From assembly GCA_963710645.1 (NCBI GenBank), contig CAVQBD010000003.1:186001-250000 (forward strand): a stretch of 64,000 bases of DNA. Reading direction: 5' to 3'. The notes under the pieces are model-generated. The model was not told where the DNA came from. It saw only the letters and a list, made by a program, of their open reading frames with translations, and did no database searches. The position numbers were made by a program, and so were the translations under genes. Shown here piece after piece: positions 16,761-26,127 of this stretch; within the stretch, counting starts at the first letter, position 1; each line of letters starts with the position of its first letter. This DNA comes from FEB-10 sp963710645 (GTDB taxonomy: Bacteria; Acidobacteriota; Thermoanaerobaculia; Thermoanaerobaculales; Sulfomarinibacteraceae).

Positions 16761-17087
16761 CGGGCAATCCATCTCTTTTTCTGGTGCCAGGTGATCTGCG
16801 ATCGCGCGATCAATCGAGGCAGGGAATGAAGGCGGGGAGGTTGCTCCACAACGACCGTTCGTTGAGCACATCGGCGGGTGCAACATATGCACTTCCGCAC
16901 CTGTTGAAGGGCGCGAAGTTCATTTGCCGGTTTGTCTTGGGAGTCTTCCGGCGCGTCAACACGAGTGAACGGTTGCCCATGGCCCATGCCGGCGGGGTGA
17001 TAGGCTGGGCGAAGTAGCAAAGGAAACTCCTATCCGTGACTCCGGGACCCATCATCAGCGAAACCAATCACTCGTGAGGAATGTGCC
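16761..17087. other. intergenic stretch without a recognisable gene
   Basis: This 327-bp stretch holds only short reading frames without ribosome sites or protein-like composition. I see no strong terminator, repeat or promoter in it. Confidence 0.5.
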
Positions 17088-17822
17088 GTGCAGAGACAGC
17101 TTCTGAAACAAAGACGAATCTCGATGAATTGTGCGGTAGCCGCTGTGGCGGTCGGTCTGATGGCTTGGCACGCGACCTCCGCCGAATTACCCGGCCAAAG
17201 CACGAACGTGGTCCCTGTCGCCGAGTCCGGACGCGCTCTTGACGAGACCCCGTCCCTGGCGGCGCGGACGCCGTTGGTGGAGACCCTGATCGTCGTACGC
17301 CACGCCGAAAAACCGCCGGAGGGTTTGGGGCTGCTGACCTGCCAGGGTCTCAACCGTGCCCTGATGCTGCCGGACTTCTTTGCCGCCACCTTCGCGCCCC
17401 CGGACATAATCTTCGCTCCCAACCCGGCGGTGAGGACGACCGAGATCCATGGTGATGGTCAGCGTTACGACTATGTCCGGCCGCTGTTGACGATAGGTCC
17501 GACTGCCGTTCGACTGGGAGTGCCCGTCAACACACAACTGCCGTTCAACGATCCGGGCCTGTTGGCAGACACACTGCTCGATCCCCAATATCACGGCGAC
17601 ACGATCTACGTCTGCTGGGAGCACGCCAACCTGGTGGACTTCGCGAAGATCATGCTGAAACGCTTTAACGACCCGACCCCGGTTCCAACCTGGCCCAACA
17701 GCGATTACGACACCTTCTACGTGTTCACCATCCATTGGAACGAGTCCCCCACGCTGAAGTTCGAAGTCCGATCTGAGAACCTCGGGCCGATCAGTGAGAA
17801 ATGCCCCCAGCCAGCGCTGTAG
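17088..17822 (+). CDS. exported histidine-phosphatase-superfamily protein
   Basis: This 244-residue protein has a signal-like N-terminus (NCAVAAVAVGLMAWHATSA) and an RHG-type motif LIVVRHAEKP at about residue 64 that supplies the phosphorylated histidine. Further family-like segments are LTCQGLNRALMLPDFF, the conserved arginine region NPAVRTTEIHG, and VCWEHANLVDFAK with the second catalytic histidine. The GTG at 17088 is favoured because GAGGA lies 8 nt upstream; an ATG at 17124 would shorten the lead. The substrate may be a phosphoester or sugar phosphate in the periplasm and is not known. It stands alone, followed by a broken outer-membrane gene whose reading overlaps its end. Confidence 0.83.
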   Translation: MQRQLLKQRRISMNCAVAAVAVGLMAWHATSAELPGQSTNVVPVAESGRALDETPSLAARTPLVETLIVVRHAEKPPEGLGLLTCQGLNRALMLPDFFAATFAPPDIIFAPNPAVRTTEIHGDGQRYDYVRPLLTIGPTAVRLGVPVNTQLPFNDPGLLADTLLDPQYHGDTIYVCWEHANLVDFAKIMLKRFNDPTPVPTWPNSDYDTFYVFTIHWNESPTLKFEVRSENLGPISEKCPQPAL

Positions 17823-18297
17823 AAGGCGGCACATGGGTGCCACTTCTTGAACCATCTCAGGCCCCCGCCGAGGCACAGCGCGACTACGAACCCCTGCATG
17901 ACCAGTTCAACTTCCAGATCGAGCTCAGCTGGGTCAACATCTCGAGCGAGATATGGCTCGACTCAGAGATCCTCGGCACGGGCTCCACCCTCGCCTTCCA
18001 GGGCAGATCGCCAAACGACACAGAGCCGGCGTCCGCGGACAAAACATCGATCGCTCCTCGGCGACGCATGTGGAAGATGAATTCCATCGGGGAGACGAGG
18101 TCATACCCGTGGATGCCATTCTCAATCTGATCGTCAGCCTGACGCAGAGCTTCATCGACTACGCCTTCTACCCGTGGGTGAAAGAGCGCTGGGCGGCCGG
18201 GTTCGACCTGGCGTACGAGATTTTCCAAAACGGTTATCCCAGGGAAACGCTGCCGTCGGGGTATGACCCGGAGGCTGAATTCAATATGGATGACTGA
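17801..18297 (+). pseudogene. outer-membrane beta-barrel-like gene broken by an internal deletion and frameshift
   Basis: Two adjoining frames carry pieces of one protein. The first gives FNFQIELSWVNISSEIWLDS and GTGSTLAFQ, a typical opening of an exported barrel protein. At about 18000 sense passes to another frame with GQIAKRHRAGVRGQNIDRSS, EFHRGDEVIPVDA and SFIDYAFYPWVKERWAAGF. In related proteins I recall, about 30 residues separate these two blocks. The gap and the frame change together point to an out-of-frame deletion. The C-terminus also stops early, without the closing strands. There is no signal peptide or ribosome site for the first piece. The family call rests on pattern memory. 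Confidence 0.5.
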
Positions 18298-18480
18298 GAG
18301 CCCCATATCGAAGGGTGCCAAAGGGCTGCGACTGGAAACGCAGACTCGGCACTCAGATGAGGTCGTGGCACACACCCGGAGGAATTTTCGGGGACTCCAG
18401 GCTCTTGAATACAACGTTGAATAGTCTTCAATAACGACAGGTCGCGTAGCCTGCGTCGCGCGGGTCTGGAAGGGGTGAGC

Positions 18481-21222
18481 ATGATCGGCAGCAATGTTGC
18501 GCACTACAAGGTGACTTCGAAACTGGGCGAGGGCGGGATGGGAGAGGTGTGGCGCGCGGAGGACACCAAGCTCGGCCGCGAGGTGGCGCTCAAAATGCTG
18601 CCCGACGTGTTCGCCCAGGATCCGGAACGGCTGGCTCGCTTCGAGCGCGAGGCCCGGGTTCTGGCATCGCTGTCCCACCCGAACATCGCCGGCATTCACG
18701 GCATCGAAGAAATCGACGGCCATCGATTCCTGGTCATGGAGCTGGTGGAGGGCCCGACCCTGGCGGAACGCATCCTACAGGGGCCGATGCCCATCGAAGA
18801 AGTGGTTCGCATCGCCAAACAGATTGCCGAGGCGGTGGAGTCTGCCCATGAGAAGGGCGTGATCCACCGCGACCTCAAACCGGCCAACGTCAACATTACG
18901 CCGGACGGAAATGTGAAGGTGCTGGACTTCGGTCTGGCCAAAGCGCTGGTCGGCGAATTCATGTCCGGCGACGGCGTCGATCAGGATCTGTCGCTGTCGC
19001 CGACCCTGACCCATGCCATGACGGGTCTGGGCGTGCTCCTGGGTACGGCGGGCTATATGAGCCCCGAGCAGGCGCGGGGCAAACCGGTGGACCGGCGGGC
19101 GGACATCTGGTCCTTCGGGTGCATCTTGTACGAGATGTTGACCGGCCAGAAATTGTTCTCCGGAGAGACGGCCACTGACGTGATCGGTGCGGTCGTGCAC
19201 AAGGAACCGGACCTCGACGAGCTTCCACCGAAGGTGCCGCCTCAAATCCGTCGCCTGCTCGAGCGGTGTCTCCAGAAGGATGCCAACCGTCGGCTGCAGT
19301 CCATTGGCGACGCTCGGATCGCTCTTCAGGAGTGGTTGGAAAACCCTGAGGCCGAAAAGGTCGTGGCGCCCGAGGCCGCCCGTCGTTCGCCGTGGCTCGC
19401 GGCCGCCGGTGTGGCCGCCGGACTGGCAGTGGGTATCGCGCTGGGAGCCACACTCCTCGGTGGTCACGATCAGCCTGAGCTCCTGCGGCGCTTCGAAATC
19501 AATGTCTCGGAGCAGGGTCTGTTCTCCCGCCTCGGCTCCGGAATCGAGGTATCTCCGGACGGCAGCCAGATCGCCTACACCACCGGTCTAGAGGGGCAGC
19601 AGCAGTCGCTGATTCTCAGGCCGCTGGACCGTTTCCAGGAAACCGTCCTCGCGTCCGGCGAGGGCGGCGCCGGCCCCTATCACCCCTTCTTTTCGCCCGA
19701 AGGCGATTGGCTGGGCTACGTCACACCCGGTGAGCTGAAGAAGATCTCCACAAGCGGCGGCGCTCCGATCACCCTCACCGAGGTGGATCGCAGCCGCGGA
19801 GCCACCTGGGGACCGGACGGCACCATCGTCTTCAGCCGCTCGGTCTTCACAGGGTTGTCACTGATCTCAGCGGCCGGCGGCGACCCGCGGCCGCTGACGG
19901 AGATCGATGAGGAGGCCGGGGAGCAGTCACACCGCTGGCCGCAGTGGCTCCCGGGAGGCAAGGCGGTTCTCTTCAGCTCGCTGACCAGGGGCGGTCAATT
20001 CGTTTTCGAGGACGCTGCGATCGAAGTCGTGATCGTCGAAACAGGTGAGCGCAAGGTCGTCCACCGGGGAGGCTACTACCCCCGGTATGTTCCCACCGGA
20101 CATATTCTCTATATCCACGAGGGGACCCTCTTCGCCCTTCCTTTCGACGCCAAACGCCTCGAAGCCACCGGCTCCCAGATTCCGGTTCTCGAGGGGCTCG
20201 AAACCAACCCCGGTCAAGGGTCGGCACAGTTCGCAGTGTCGGACACCGGGTTGCTCGTTTACCTCGAAGGCGGGAACGAGCTCGAACCCTTTCCCATCGT
20301 GTGGACCGACCGCGAGGGCCGAGCCGAGGAATTGTGGAGCGAACCGGGGATTTACGGTACGCCTCGTCTTTCACCTGACGGCGGCCGACTCGCGGTCTCG
20401 GTACTGCGCGGCACCAACTGGGACGTCTGGGTCTACGACCTGGAGCGGGATGTGGCCACCCGCATCACTTTCGGTGAGGCCTACGAGGCCGATCCGGTGT
20501 GGTCCCCCGACGGCCGCTGGATCGCCTACGAGGGGGAAATCGACGGAGTCGACGGAATCTTCCGCAAGCGCACCGACGGCACGGGTGATGCCGAAATGCT
20601 CCTCGAGCCGGGGAAACACACTTTTCCAGCCCCTCAATCGTGGTCCCCCGACGGACGCCACCTCGCAATTCAGAGCGCCGGCGAGGGTGGCCAGACCGAT
20701 ATCTATATCCTGCCCCTCGGCGAGGACGGTCGCCCCGGGGAGGCGGAGGTCTTCGCCCAGACCCCGTTCACCGAGGACGGCGGGTCGTTTTCACCTGACG
20801 GCCGTTGGCTCGCCTACAACTCCAGCGAAACCGGCCGCTCCGAGGTCTTCGTCGCCTCTTTCCCGCCCGGTGGCGGCAAGTGGCAGGTCTCGGACGGCGG
20901 CGGCACCCAGGCTCGGTGGTCGAGGGACGGACGCGAACTCTTCTTCAGAACCGATGACGGCATCATGTCTGTCACGGTCACGACCGAAGGGAAGAGTTTC
21001 CGAGCGAGTCGGCCGCAAGTCGTTTTCGAGGGGGACTTCCTCGGTGGGCTCCGTGGAGTCCTGCTGCCCGGCTTCAACTTCCCCGATTATGATGTCTCGC
21101 CCGACGGCCGGCGCTTCGTCATGTTCCAGGGCACCACTGAGGGTGCGCAGGTGACCGAGGCCAAGGTGGTTCTTGGCTGGTTCGAGGAGCTTCGCCGCCT
21201 CGCTGCCTCCGGCGCTCACTAG
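18481..21222 (+). CDS. Ser/Thr protein kinase with C-terminal TolB/WD40-like propeller
   Basis: This protein has about 913 residues. Residues 10-275 form a Hanks-type kinase: LGEGGMGEVWRAEDTKLGREVALKML (glycine loop and Lys), IHRDLKPANVNI, LDFGLAKAL and GTAGYMSPEQARGKPVD. One membrane helix follows (SPWLAAAGVAAGLAVGIALGATLLGG, about 300-325), then an external region of PD40/TolB-like repeats (VSPDGSQIAYTTG, LSPDGGRLAVSV, WSPDGRHLAIQSA, FSPDGRWLAYNSS) to the end. Kinases of this layout are common in Acidobacteria. The ATG at 18481 is preferred over GTG 18475 because GGAAGGGG lies 6 nt before it. The ligand and substrates are unknown. Confidence 0.95.
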   Translation: MIGSNVAHYKVTSKLGEGGMGEVWRAEDTKLGREVALKMLPDVFAQDPERLARFEREARVLASLSHPNIAGIHGIEEIDGHRFLVMELVEGPTLAERILQGPMPIEEVVRIAKQIAEAVESAHEKGVIHRDLKPANVNITPDGNVKVLDFGLAKALVGEFMSGDGVDQDLSLSPTLTHAMTGLGVLLGTAGYMSPEQARGKPVDRRADIWSFGCILYEMLTGQKLFSGETATDVIGAVVHKEPDLDELPPKVPPQIRRLLERCLQKDANRRLQSIGDARIALQEWLENPEAEKVVAPEAARRSPWLAAAGVAAGLAVGIALGATLLGGHDQPELLRRFEINVSEQGLFSRLGSGIEVSPDGSQIAYTTGLEGQQQSLILRPLDRFQETVLASGEGGAGPYHPFFSPEGDWLGYVTPGELKKISTSGGAPITLTEVDRSRGATWGPDGTIVFSRSVFTGLSLISAAGGDPRPLTEIDEEAGEQSHRWPQWLPGGKAVLFSSLTRGGQFVFEDAAIEVVIVETGERKVVHRGGYYPRYVPTGHILYIHEGTLFALPFDAKRLEATGSQIPVLEGLETNPGQGSAQFAVSDTGLLVYLEGGNELEPFPIVWTDREGRAEELWSEPGIYGTPRLSPDGGRLAVSVLRGTNWDVWVYDLERDVATRITFGEAYEADPVWSPDGRWIAYEGEIDGVDGIFRKRTDGTGDAEMLLEPGKHTFPAPQSWSPDGRHLAIQSAGEGGQTDIYILPLGEDGRPGEAEVFAQTPFTEDGGSFSPDGRWLAYNSSETGRSEVFVASFPPGGGKWQVSDGGGTQARWSRDGRELFFRTDDGIMSVTVTTEGKSFRASRPQVVFEGDFLGGLRGVLLPGFNFPDYDVSPDGRRFVMFQGTTEGAQVTEAKVVLGWFEELRRLAASGAH

Positions 21223-21524
21223 CCCACACTTCTCACCGGGTTTCGTCACGAGGGCGGCGAAGGGTGGTCAGATGTTGGGTTTTTAGCGGATCGGGCAACG
21301 CAGGCGTAGTCGCACTACGTTGAGGAGCACGATTCGCGAAAAGCACGACAGATGGCCGCGATTCGCCGCCCGCAGCAGACACTCGGCGAGGAGTGCGGGC
21401 TAGGAATGTGTACGCGGCACCGATCATCCAGACGCCCGTGATCCACCAAAACTGTCACCATGACCTGGAGTCACAGTAAACTGCCCACGTGGACGTGGCT
21501 CGATTCGGTCTTTCGGAGGCAAAA
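21223..21524. other. intergenic element with a small palindrome
   Basis: This 302-bp gap has no supported gene. A short perfect palindrome, CGTAGTCGCACTACG, lies at 21305-21319. The surrounding 21270-21410 looks structured and GC-skewed. I have the impression of seeing similar segments between genes in related genomes, but cannot verify it here. A 64-residue frame on the minus strand has no ribosome site. Confidence 0.35.
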
Positions 21525-22622
21525 ATGTTCCATCGACTCTCGGTCCGACAACGCTGCGCACTCTCATGTTCGGTCCTGCTCTTGACCATTGGACTCCCCT
21601 CGGCAGGAGCTGCCGCCGACCACGGTTTCGCCGGGATGTCCACCACCGACAACCTGATGGTCTTCGACCTCGAAGCAGGAGTTTCTTTGCCGCCGGCCAT
21701 CAATCTCCTGCCCGAGGGCAACTACCCCTACGACGCCACAATCCACCCAGCCGGTCACGAGCTCTGGGTGGTGGGGGCAGGCGGTGACGGTGTCGTCGTC
21801 ATCGATACCGCCACCGGGGCGATTCTCGACCGCATCGACCTCACCGGGATGGCCGAGTACCCGGTGGACGTGGTGTTTTCCAGATCTGGCGACCTCGCCT
21901 ATGTCAGCGGCCGAGACTCGGACCAGGTAGCGATCATTGACGTCGCCACCCACAGCCTTACCGGCGCCACCGTCCCCATTGCGGCCCATGGTTCCGGCCC
22001 AGGCAAAATGGCCGTCAATCCGGCCACCGGCATGATCTACCTCGTGGATTGGTATGACGACCAGCTTCACGTCATCGATCCCACAATCCCGGACGTCATC
22101 AGCTCCGACGTCGTGGGGAGCTCACTGTGGGACGTGACCGTTGACGCGGCCGGCACCACCATCTACCTCGCCGACCGCGGCACCGACCAGATCCACGTGC
22201 TCGATGCCACAGACCTCGGCCTGATCACCAGCGTGGCGGTGGGCGACGACCCCTGGGGCCTCGACCTGACCCCCGATGCCAAGCTGCTCTTCGTGGCCAA
22301 CGAGGACAGTCATGACGTGTCGGTCATCGACACGCCCACCAACACCGTCACCACCACCATTCCTCTCGCCGGTGACGCCGACCCGAGGGACGTGGATATC
22401 AGCGCAGATGGTCTCGCGGCTTACGTGCCCTCGGGCTCCATAGCCGGTGACGACGTGGTCTACGTCATAGATGTGGCGGCACTGGCGATCGTGGACACCA
22501 TCTCCATGGCACCAACCTCGAATCCCAACGTCGTGGCGGTGGCACCGCAGGTCGGACTCATGATCTTCACCGACGGATTCGACTCGGGCGATGCTGGAGC
22601 GTGGTCCGCCATCTCGCCCTGA
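21525..22622 (+). CDS. secreted YncE-like beta-propeller protein with a GFDSGD C-terminal motif
   Basis: This 365-residue protein has a signal peptide (LSCSVLLLTIGLPSAGAAA) and a chain of about six 40-45 residue YVTN/YncE-type repeats, recognisable as VVVIDTATGAILDRIDL, VAIIDVATHSL, IHVLDATDLGLITSVAV and VSVIDTPTNTVTTTIPL. It ends in IFTDGFDSGDAGAWSAISP, the C-terminal motif shared by six proteins in this window. The ATG at 21525 has GGAGG 6 nt upstream; a longer frame begins at 21489. Propellers of this type are binding or scaffold proteins. It converges on the beta-helix gene with 75 bp between stops. No ligand can be named. Confidence 0.88.
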   Translation: MFHRLSVRQRCALSCSVLLLTIGLPSAGAAADHGFAGMSTTDNLMVFDLEAGVSLPPAINLLPEGNYPYDATIHPAGHELWVVGAGGDGVVVIDTATGAILDRIDLTGMAEYPVDVVFSRSGDLAYVSGRDSDQVAIIDVATHSLTGATVPIAAHGSGPGKMAVNPATGMIYLVDWYDDQLHVIDPTIPDVISSDVVGSSLWDVTVDAAGTTIYLADRGTDQIHVLDATDLGLITSVAVGDDPWGLDLTPDAKLLFVANEDSHDVSVIDTPTNTVTTTIPLAGDADPRDVDISADGLAAYVPSGSIAGDDVVYVIDVAALAIVDTISMAPTSNPNVVAVAPQVGLMIFTDGFDSGDAGAWSAISP

Positions 22623-22697
22623 TCAATAGCAGCGTTTGGTGTACATCGACGACCGAAACGAAAGAGATGGAATCGGTCCCGCGTCTTGTGAGTTCGT

Positions 22698-24791
22698 TTA
22701 CGGCTTCACCCTGTCCCACTCGTCGAGGGTTCCCGAGTCCATTCCTGTTCTGAATATCTCGCAGTTGGTTCCGGGCAACCCGAAGGCCGCCTCGAGCCAC
22801 GGCGTGAAGAAGATGGTGCCCGGACCGGAGATGACCGTGTCGCCATTTCCGGGTCCCTCCCCCGACGGGCCCGTGGAATCACCCCACCAAACGTTGCGGG
22901 CATCCAGATCAACCGGGTTGTCCAGGTACATACCGCCACCGACGTTCCCGGTGATGTCGTTGCACTGAGCCACGAAGCTCCCCGCACCTCCGAGACCGAT
23001 GAAAACTACCCCGGTTTCGCCGTTTCCGACAAAGGAAGATCGCCTGATTTCGACGCGCTCGATGTCGACATTCTCTCGATAGAAGATCAAGCCGTCATCG
23101 GCGTTGCCTTCGACAACGCTGTCGACCACCTTCACCGGACCCACATCCCCCTCGAATTCGATCCCCATGTCGAGGTTGAAGCTCGTGGTGGCGCGGGCCA
23201 CGAGCACCGGCCCGTGCACGTTGTCCATCCGCAGACCGGCTTCGCCGTTCCCGTTGGATACGATTCCGGACACGGTGACCGGTCCTTCAACGTGACCCAG
23301 CCAGATTCCATCTTCGGCACCATCGCTTCCGTTCCCGTTGGTGACGCACGATCTGATGATGACCTCGTCCAGACGCTCGGGATCCAGGCCGTCGATTTTG
23401 ATCCCCTTGCCTTCCGGGTTGTTACTGCTGACGCAGTCTTCCACACGCACCCGAGCGCTGTTTTCGATCTCGATGCCTGTTGAGGTGTTGTCTCCGGCCG
23501 TGGCGCCGAACACAGTGATGTCTCCAATGGCTCGCAGAGAGTAACCCTCGTCGCCGTTCCCTAGGGCACCGCCGCCGGACACGTTGCACGCCCCGGTGAC
23601 GCTGGAATCAACCGAAAAACCGTCCGATGTGTTGCCGTCAGCATTGCAGTCTTCGATCCATACCGAGGATGCATTCTCGACCACGAATCCGGAATCGAGG
23701 TTGTTCGAGGAGACTACTCCCGTGAGCGTCACTCCTCCGCCCGGCCGCAGATCGTAACCTTCGTCGGCATTTCTTTTGGCCTCCCCGCCCGACACCTCCA
23801 CTGAGCCGGTCACGCTACCTTCCACCGCGACCCCGTCCGATCCGTTGTCATTGGTCACCACATTGGTCAACACGGTTGGCCCCGAAACCTCCCGGATTCT
23901 CAGTCCGTTTTCGGCACCACCCTGTCCGTTGGCATTGACGGTGCAGTGGCTGATGAAGAGCCCGGGCACCAACCCTCCCCCATCCCCGGTGACGTGGATT
24001 CCCTGGCCCCCGTTGTTCGTCACCGTCGCGTTGCTTACGGTCACCGTCGCCGCGCTGCCGATGGACAGGCCGTCGCGACCGTTGCCGTCGGATGTCCCAC
24101 CGGTGAGGGTTGTCTCCCCGTTCCCTTCGATCAAGATTCCGTCAAGAGTGTTCCCGGTGGCGCCAGGATTATTCAGTTCCACCGTTCCGGCCACATTCAT
24201 GACGTGGATTCCGTGATGAGGGTTGTCGGTGCCCGCACAGTCGGTCAGGACCGCCGACGCCGCCCCGTCGACCTGGATTCCCGTTCGCGCGCTGTTGGTC
24301 CCGGTGCACCGCTCGAGGGTGACCGGTCCGGTAGCGTCAATGACGATAGCTGTGTAGCCGCAGTTGATGGCGTTCACGTCTCTGAGGATCACCGGACCGG
24401 TCTGACCCAGCAACACGCCGCAGTCACCCGGGGACGAAAAATCGATGCCGTCCACGGTGAGGGTCCCGGTAAAAAACGAGGTGACGATACCCTCGTCGAT
24501 TGGAGGGATCACCAGAACCGTTCCCGGTCCGTCGGCCGCCTCGATGGTCAGATCGCCCATCGTGTCCATAAACTGGGGTGTGAGCTTTTCGTTGAAGGTG
24601 CCGGGGTCGACGCTGACCGTGTCACCGTCGGAGGCGTGTTCAATGGCCGCCTGGATCGTGCAGCACGGTGTGCAGTTCGTGTCTGTGCAACCGGGCGTGC
24701 CGGGGGTCGCCACCTCCCACGTTGTCGCCGCCAAAGCCCCGGTCCAGCCCAAGACAACAACCAACGCTCCAACGATGAGTCTGTCACGCAT
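22698..24791 (-). CDS. secreted right-handed beta-helix protein with a C-terminal GMDSGT motif
   Basis: This 697-residue protein has a signal peptide (VGALVVVLGWTGALAATT) and an opening CTIQAAIEHASDGDTVSVDPG typical of pectate-lyase-like beta-helix proteins. It then has about 20 turns of a 22-24 residue repeat, such as NGRDGLSIGSAATVTVSNAT and NGSDGVAVEGSVTG, with Asn-Gly turns. No catalytic carbohydrate-lyase set is visible, so it is more likely structural or adhesive. The C-terminus is IFRTGMDSGTLDEWDRVKP, the most diverged copy of the shared motif. GGGGAGG lies before the ATG. The extreme DNA-level repetition makes assembly errors possible. Confidence 0.87.
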   Translation of the reverse strand: MRDRLIVGALVVVLGWTGALAATTWEVATPGTPGCTDTNCTPCCTIQAAIEHASDGDTVSVDPGTFNEKLTPQFMDTMGDLTIEAADGPGTVLVIPPIDEGIVTSFFTGTLTVDGIDFSSPGDCGVLLGQTGPVILRDVNAINCGYTAIVIDATGPVTLERCTGTNSARTGIQVDGAASAVLTDCAGTDNPHHGIHVMNVAGTVELNNPGATGNTLDGILIEGNGETTLTGGTSDGNGRDGLSIGSAATVTVSNATVTNNGGQGIHVTGDGGGLVPGLFISHCTVNANGQGGAENGLRIREVSGPTVLTNVVTNDNGSDGVAVEGSVTGSVEVSGGEAKRNADEGYDLRPGGGVTLTGVVSSNNLDSGFVVENASSVWIEDCNADGNTSDGFSVDSSVTGACNVSGGGALGNGDEGYSLRAIGDITVFGATAGDNTSTGIEIENSARVRVEDCVSSNNPEGKGIKIDGLDPERLDEVIIRSCVTNGNGSDGAEDGIWLGHVEGPVTVSGIVSNGNGEAGLRMDNVHGPVLVARATTSFNLDMGIEFEGDVGPVKVVDSVVEGNADDGLIFYRENVDIERVEIRRSSFVGNGETGVVFIGLGGAGSFVAQCNDITGNVGGGMYLDNPVDLDARNVWWGDSTGPSGEGPGNGDTVISGPGTIFFTPWLEAAFGLPGTNCEIFRTGMDSGTLDEWDRVKP

Positions 24792-25007
24792 CCCGAACCT
24801 CCCCGGTTCAAACCTGGATTCTCATTGAGGCCTCAATGAAACAATGTACTGTCGCAGACATTTTGTCAATTTCTTGAAACCCCGCTCAATCGTCGGTGAA
24901 AACCGGACCGAATTCCGCGTCGTAGGGGTACCCATTCCCGACTTCCATCGGTGAGACGATGAGGTTCTCGGACTCGTATAATTGGAGAAACCCAACGGAG
25001 AAGAATC

Positions 25008-26099
25008 ATGAAGACCTGGATTGCGTCCCTCGTCGTCGTTCTCTGTGCTTCGGCAATGCCCGCCACGGCCCAAGAGACCCGGGGCGCTTCTTCGGTGCCG
25101 ACACCCCGAACGTTGACGGTCGGGGACCTGCCCGACCCCTACCCCTGGGGATCGAAGATCGCCCGTGGTGCGCTCGTCCCGCTGGAGTTCTCCGTCGATC
25201 TGGACCGTCTCGCGCCGCTCGGCACGACTCCCGGCAACGGCGCCGTCTGGTTCGCCGATTTCTCCAAGAATATCGGCCCCCGAATCTCCGAGTACGAAGC
25301 GGCGCAGTCCTCCACCATGATGTGGCAGGAGAACGGACAAGACCGCAAGATCCTGCCTCCCGATCACCCGCTGCTGTTGGAGGCCGAGCCCGCCGTCGAC
25401 CAGGGCCGTTGGTCATTCTACCCCGACGTCTACCCCTGGACCGGCCCGTCGACACCCATCGCGAACTTGCTCTTCGCCCTCCAACTCGGCAGGTCCTGGA
25501 TCGCCAGGGGCCAGCAGGCGACCGATCCCGAGCTGACAGTCGAGGATTATCGCCGCACGGTTCGCCTCGGGCGCCTCCTGCTCCAAGACGACGTCACCCT
25601 CATTCAGAACCTCATCGGCACCCATCTGGTTCGGACAGGCGTCGACGCCATCTACCGCCAGGCGCGCGAGCGCGGCGATGGCGCCACCGCGGCCTTTGCG
25701 GCGCTCGTCCTCCAAGATTGTGCGGTTCTCCGTATCGAAATGACTCGGCGCTTCCAGGACATTGCCACATTCTCCGACTTCGTTGCGCGAATCGACGCCG
25801 ACGATGGGTCTGACCACATCGAGCTTCGGTTGCCCGACGATCGCCTGGCCGCGTTGGTCACTGCCGCGACCGAGGACCCGAGCCGCGCCCTTCGGATCGA
25901 GTCCACCACACCACTGTGGATCACCAGCCACATGGGCACCGAGTCTCAGCGAGAGATTGCGGAGCGGGTCTTTGCCCGACTGGTGGACGACCCCGATCCA
26001 CTGGTGGCCGCCGCAGCCGCCGATCTGACGTCACGAGAGTTTGACCCGCTGGACCTGGAGGCCCATTGGGGCATCCCGGCTCCCTCGAACGGGCAGTGA
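25008..26099 (+). CDS. exported hypothetical protein
   Basis: This 363-residue protein has a clear signal peptide (MKTWIASLVVVLCASAMPATAQ) and GGAGAAG upstream of the ATG. The mature part is soluble with a mixed alpha-beta first half (VGDLPDPYPWGSKIARGALVPLEF) and a helical second half. It ends in a HEAT-like stretch (VFARLVDDPDPLVAAAAADLTSREFDP). I do not recognise a family. The upstream 216 bp, at 24792-25007, is AT-richer than average and probably holds promoters for this gene and the divergent beta-helix gene. It has no C-terminal GFDSGD-type motif. Confidence 0.72.
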   Translation: MKTWIASLVVVLCASAMPATAQETRGASSVPTPRTLTVGDLPDPYPWGSKIARGALVPLEFSVDLDRLAPLGTTPGNGAVWFADFSKNIGPRISEYEAAQSSTMMWQENGQDRKILPPDHPLLLEAEPAVDQGRWSFYPDVYPWTGPSTPIANLLFALQLGRSWIARGQQATDPELTVEDYRRTVRLGRLLLQDDVTLIQNLIGTHLVRTGVDAIYRQARERGDGATAAFAALVLQDCAVLRIEMTRRFQDIATFSDFVARIDADDGSDHIELRLPDDRLAALVTAATEDPSRALRIESTTPLWITSHMGTESQREIAERVFARLVDDPDPLVAAAAADLTSREFDPLDLEAHWGIPAPSNGQ

Positions 26100-26127
26100 G
26101 AACGACCTTTCCGAACCGGGCGGAAAC

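Noticed and set aside
16784..17017. 77-residue open frame between the AspT-like and phosphatase genes
   Set aside because: No ribosome site, no protein-like pattern, and the antisense frame is equally open.
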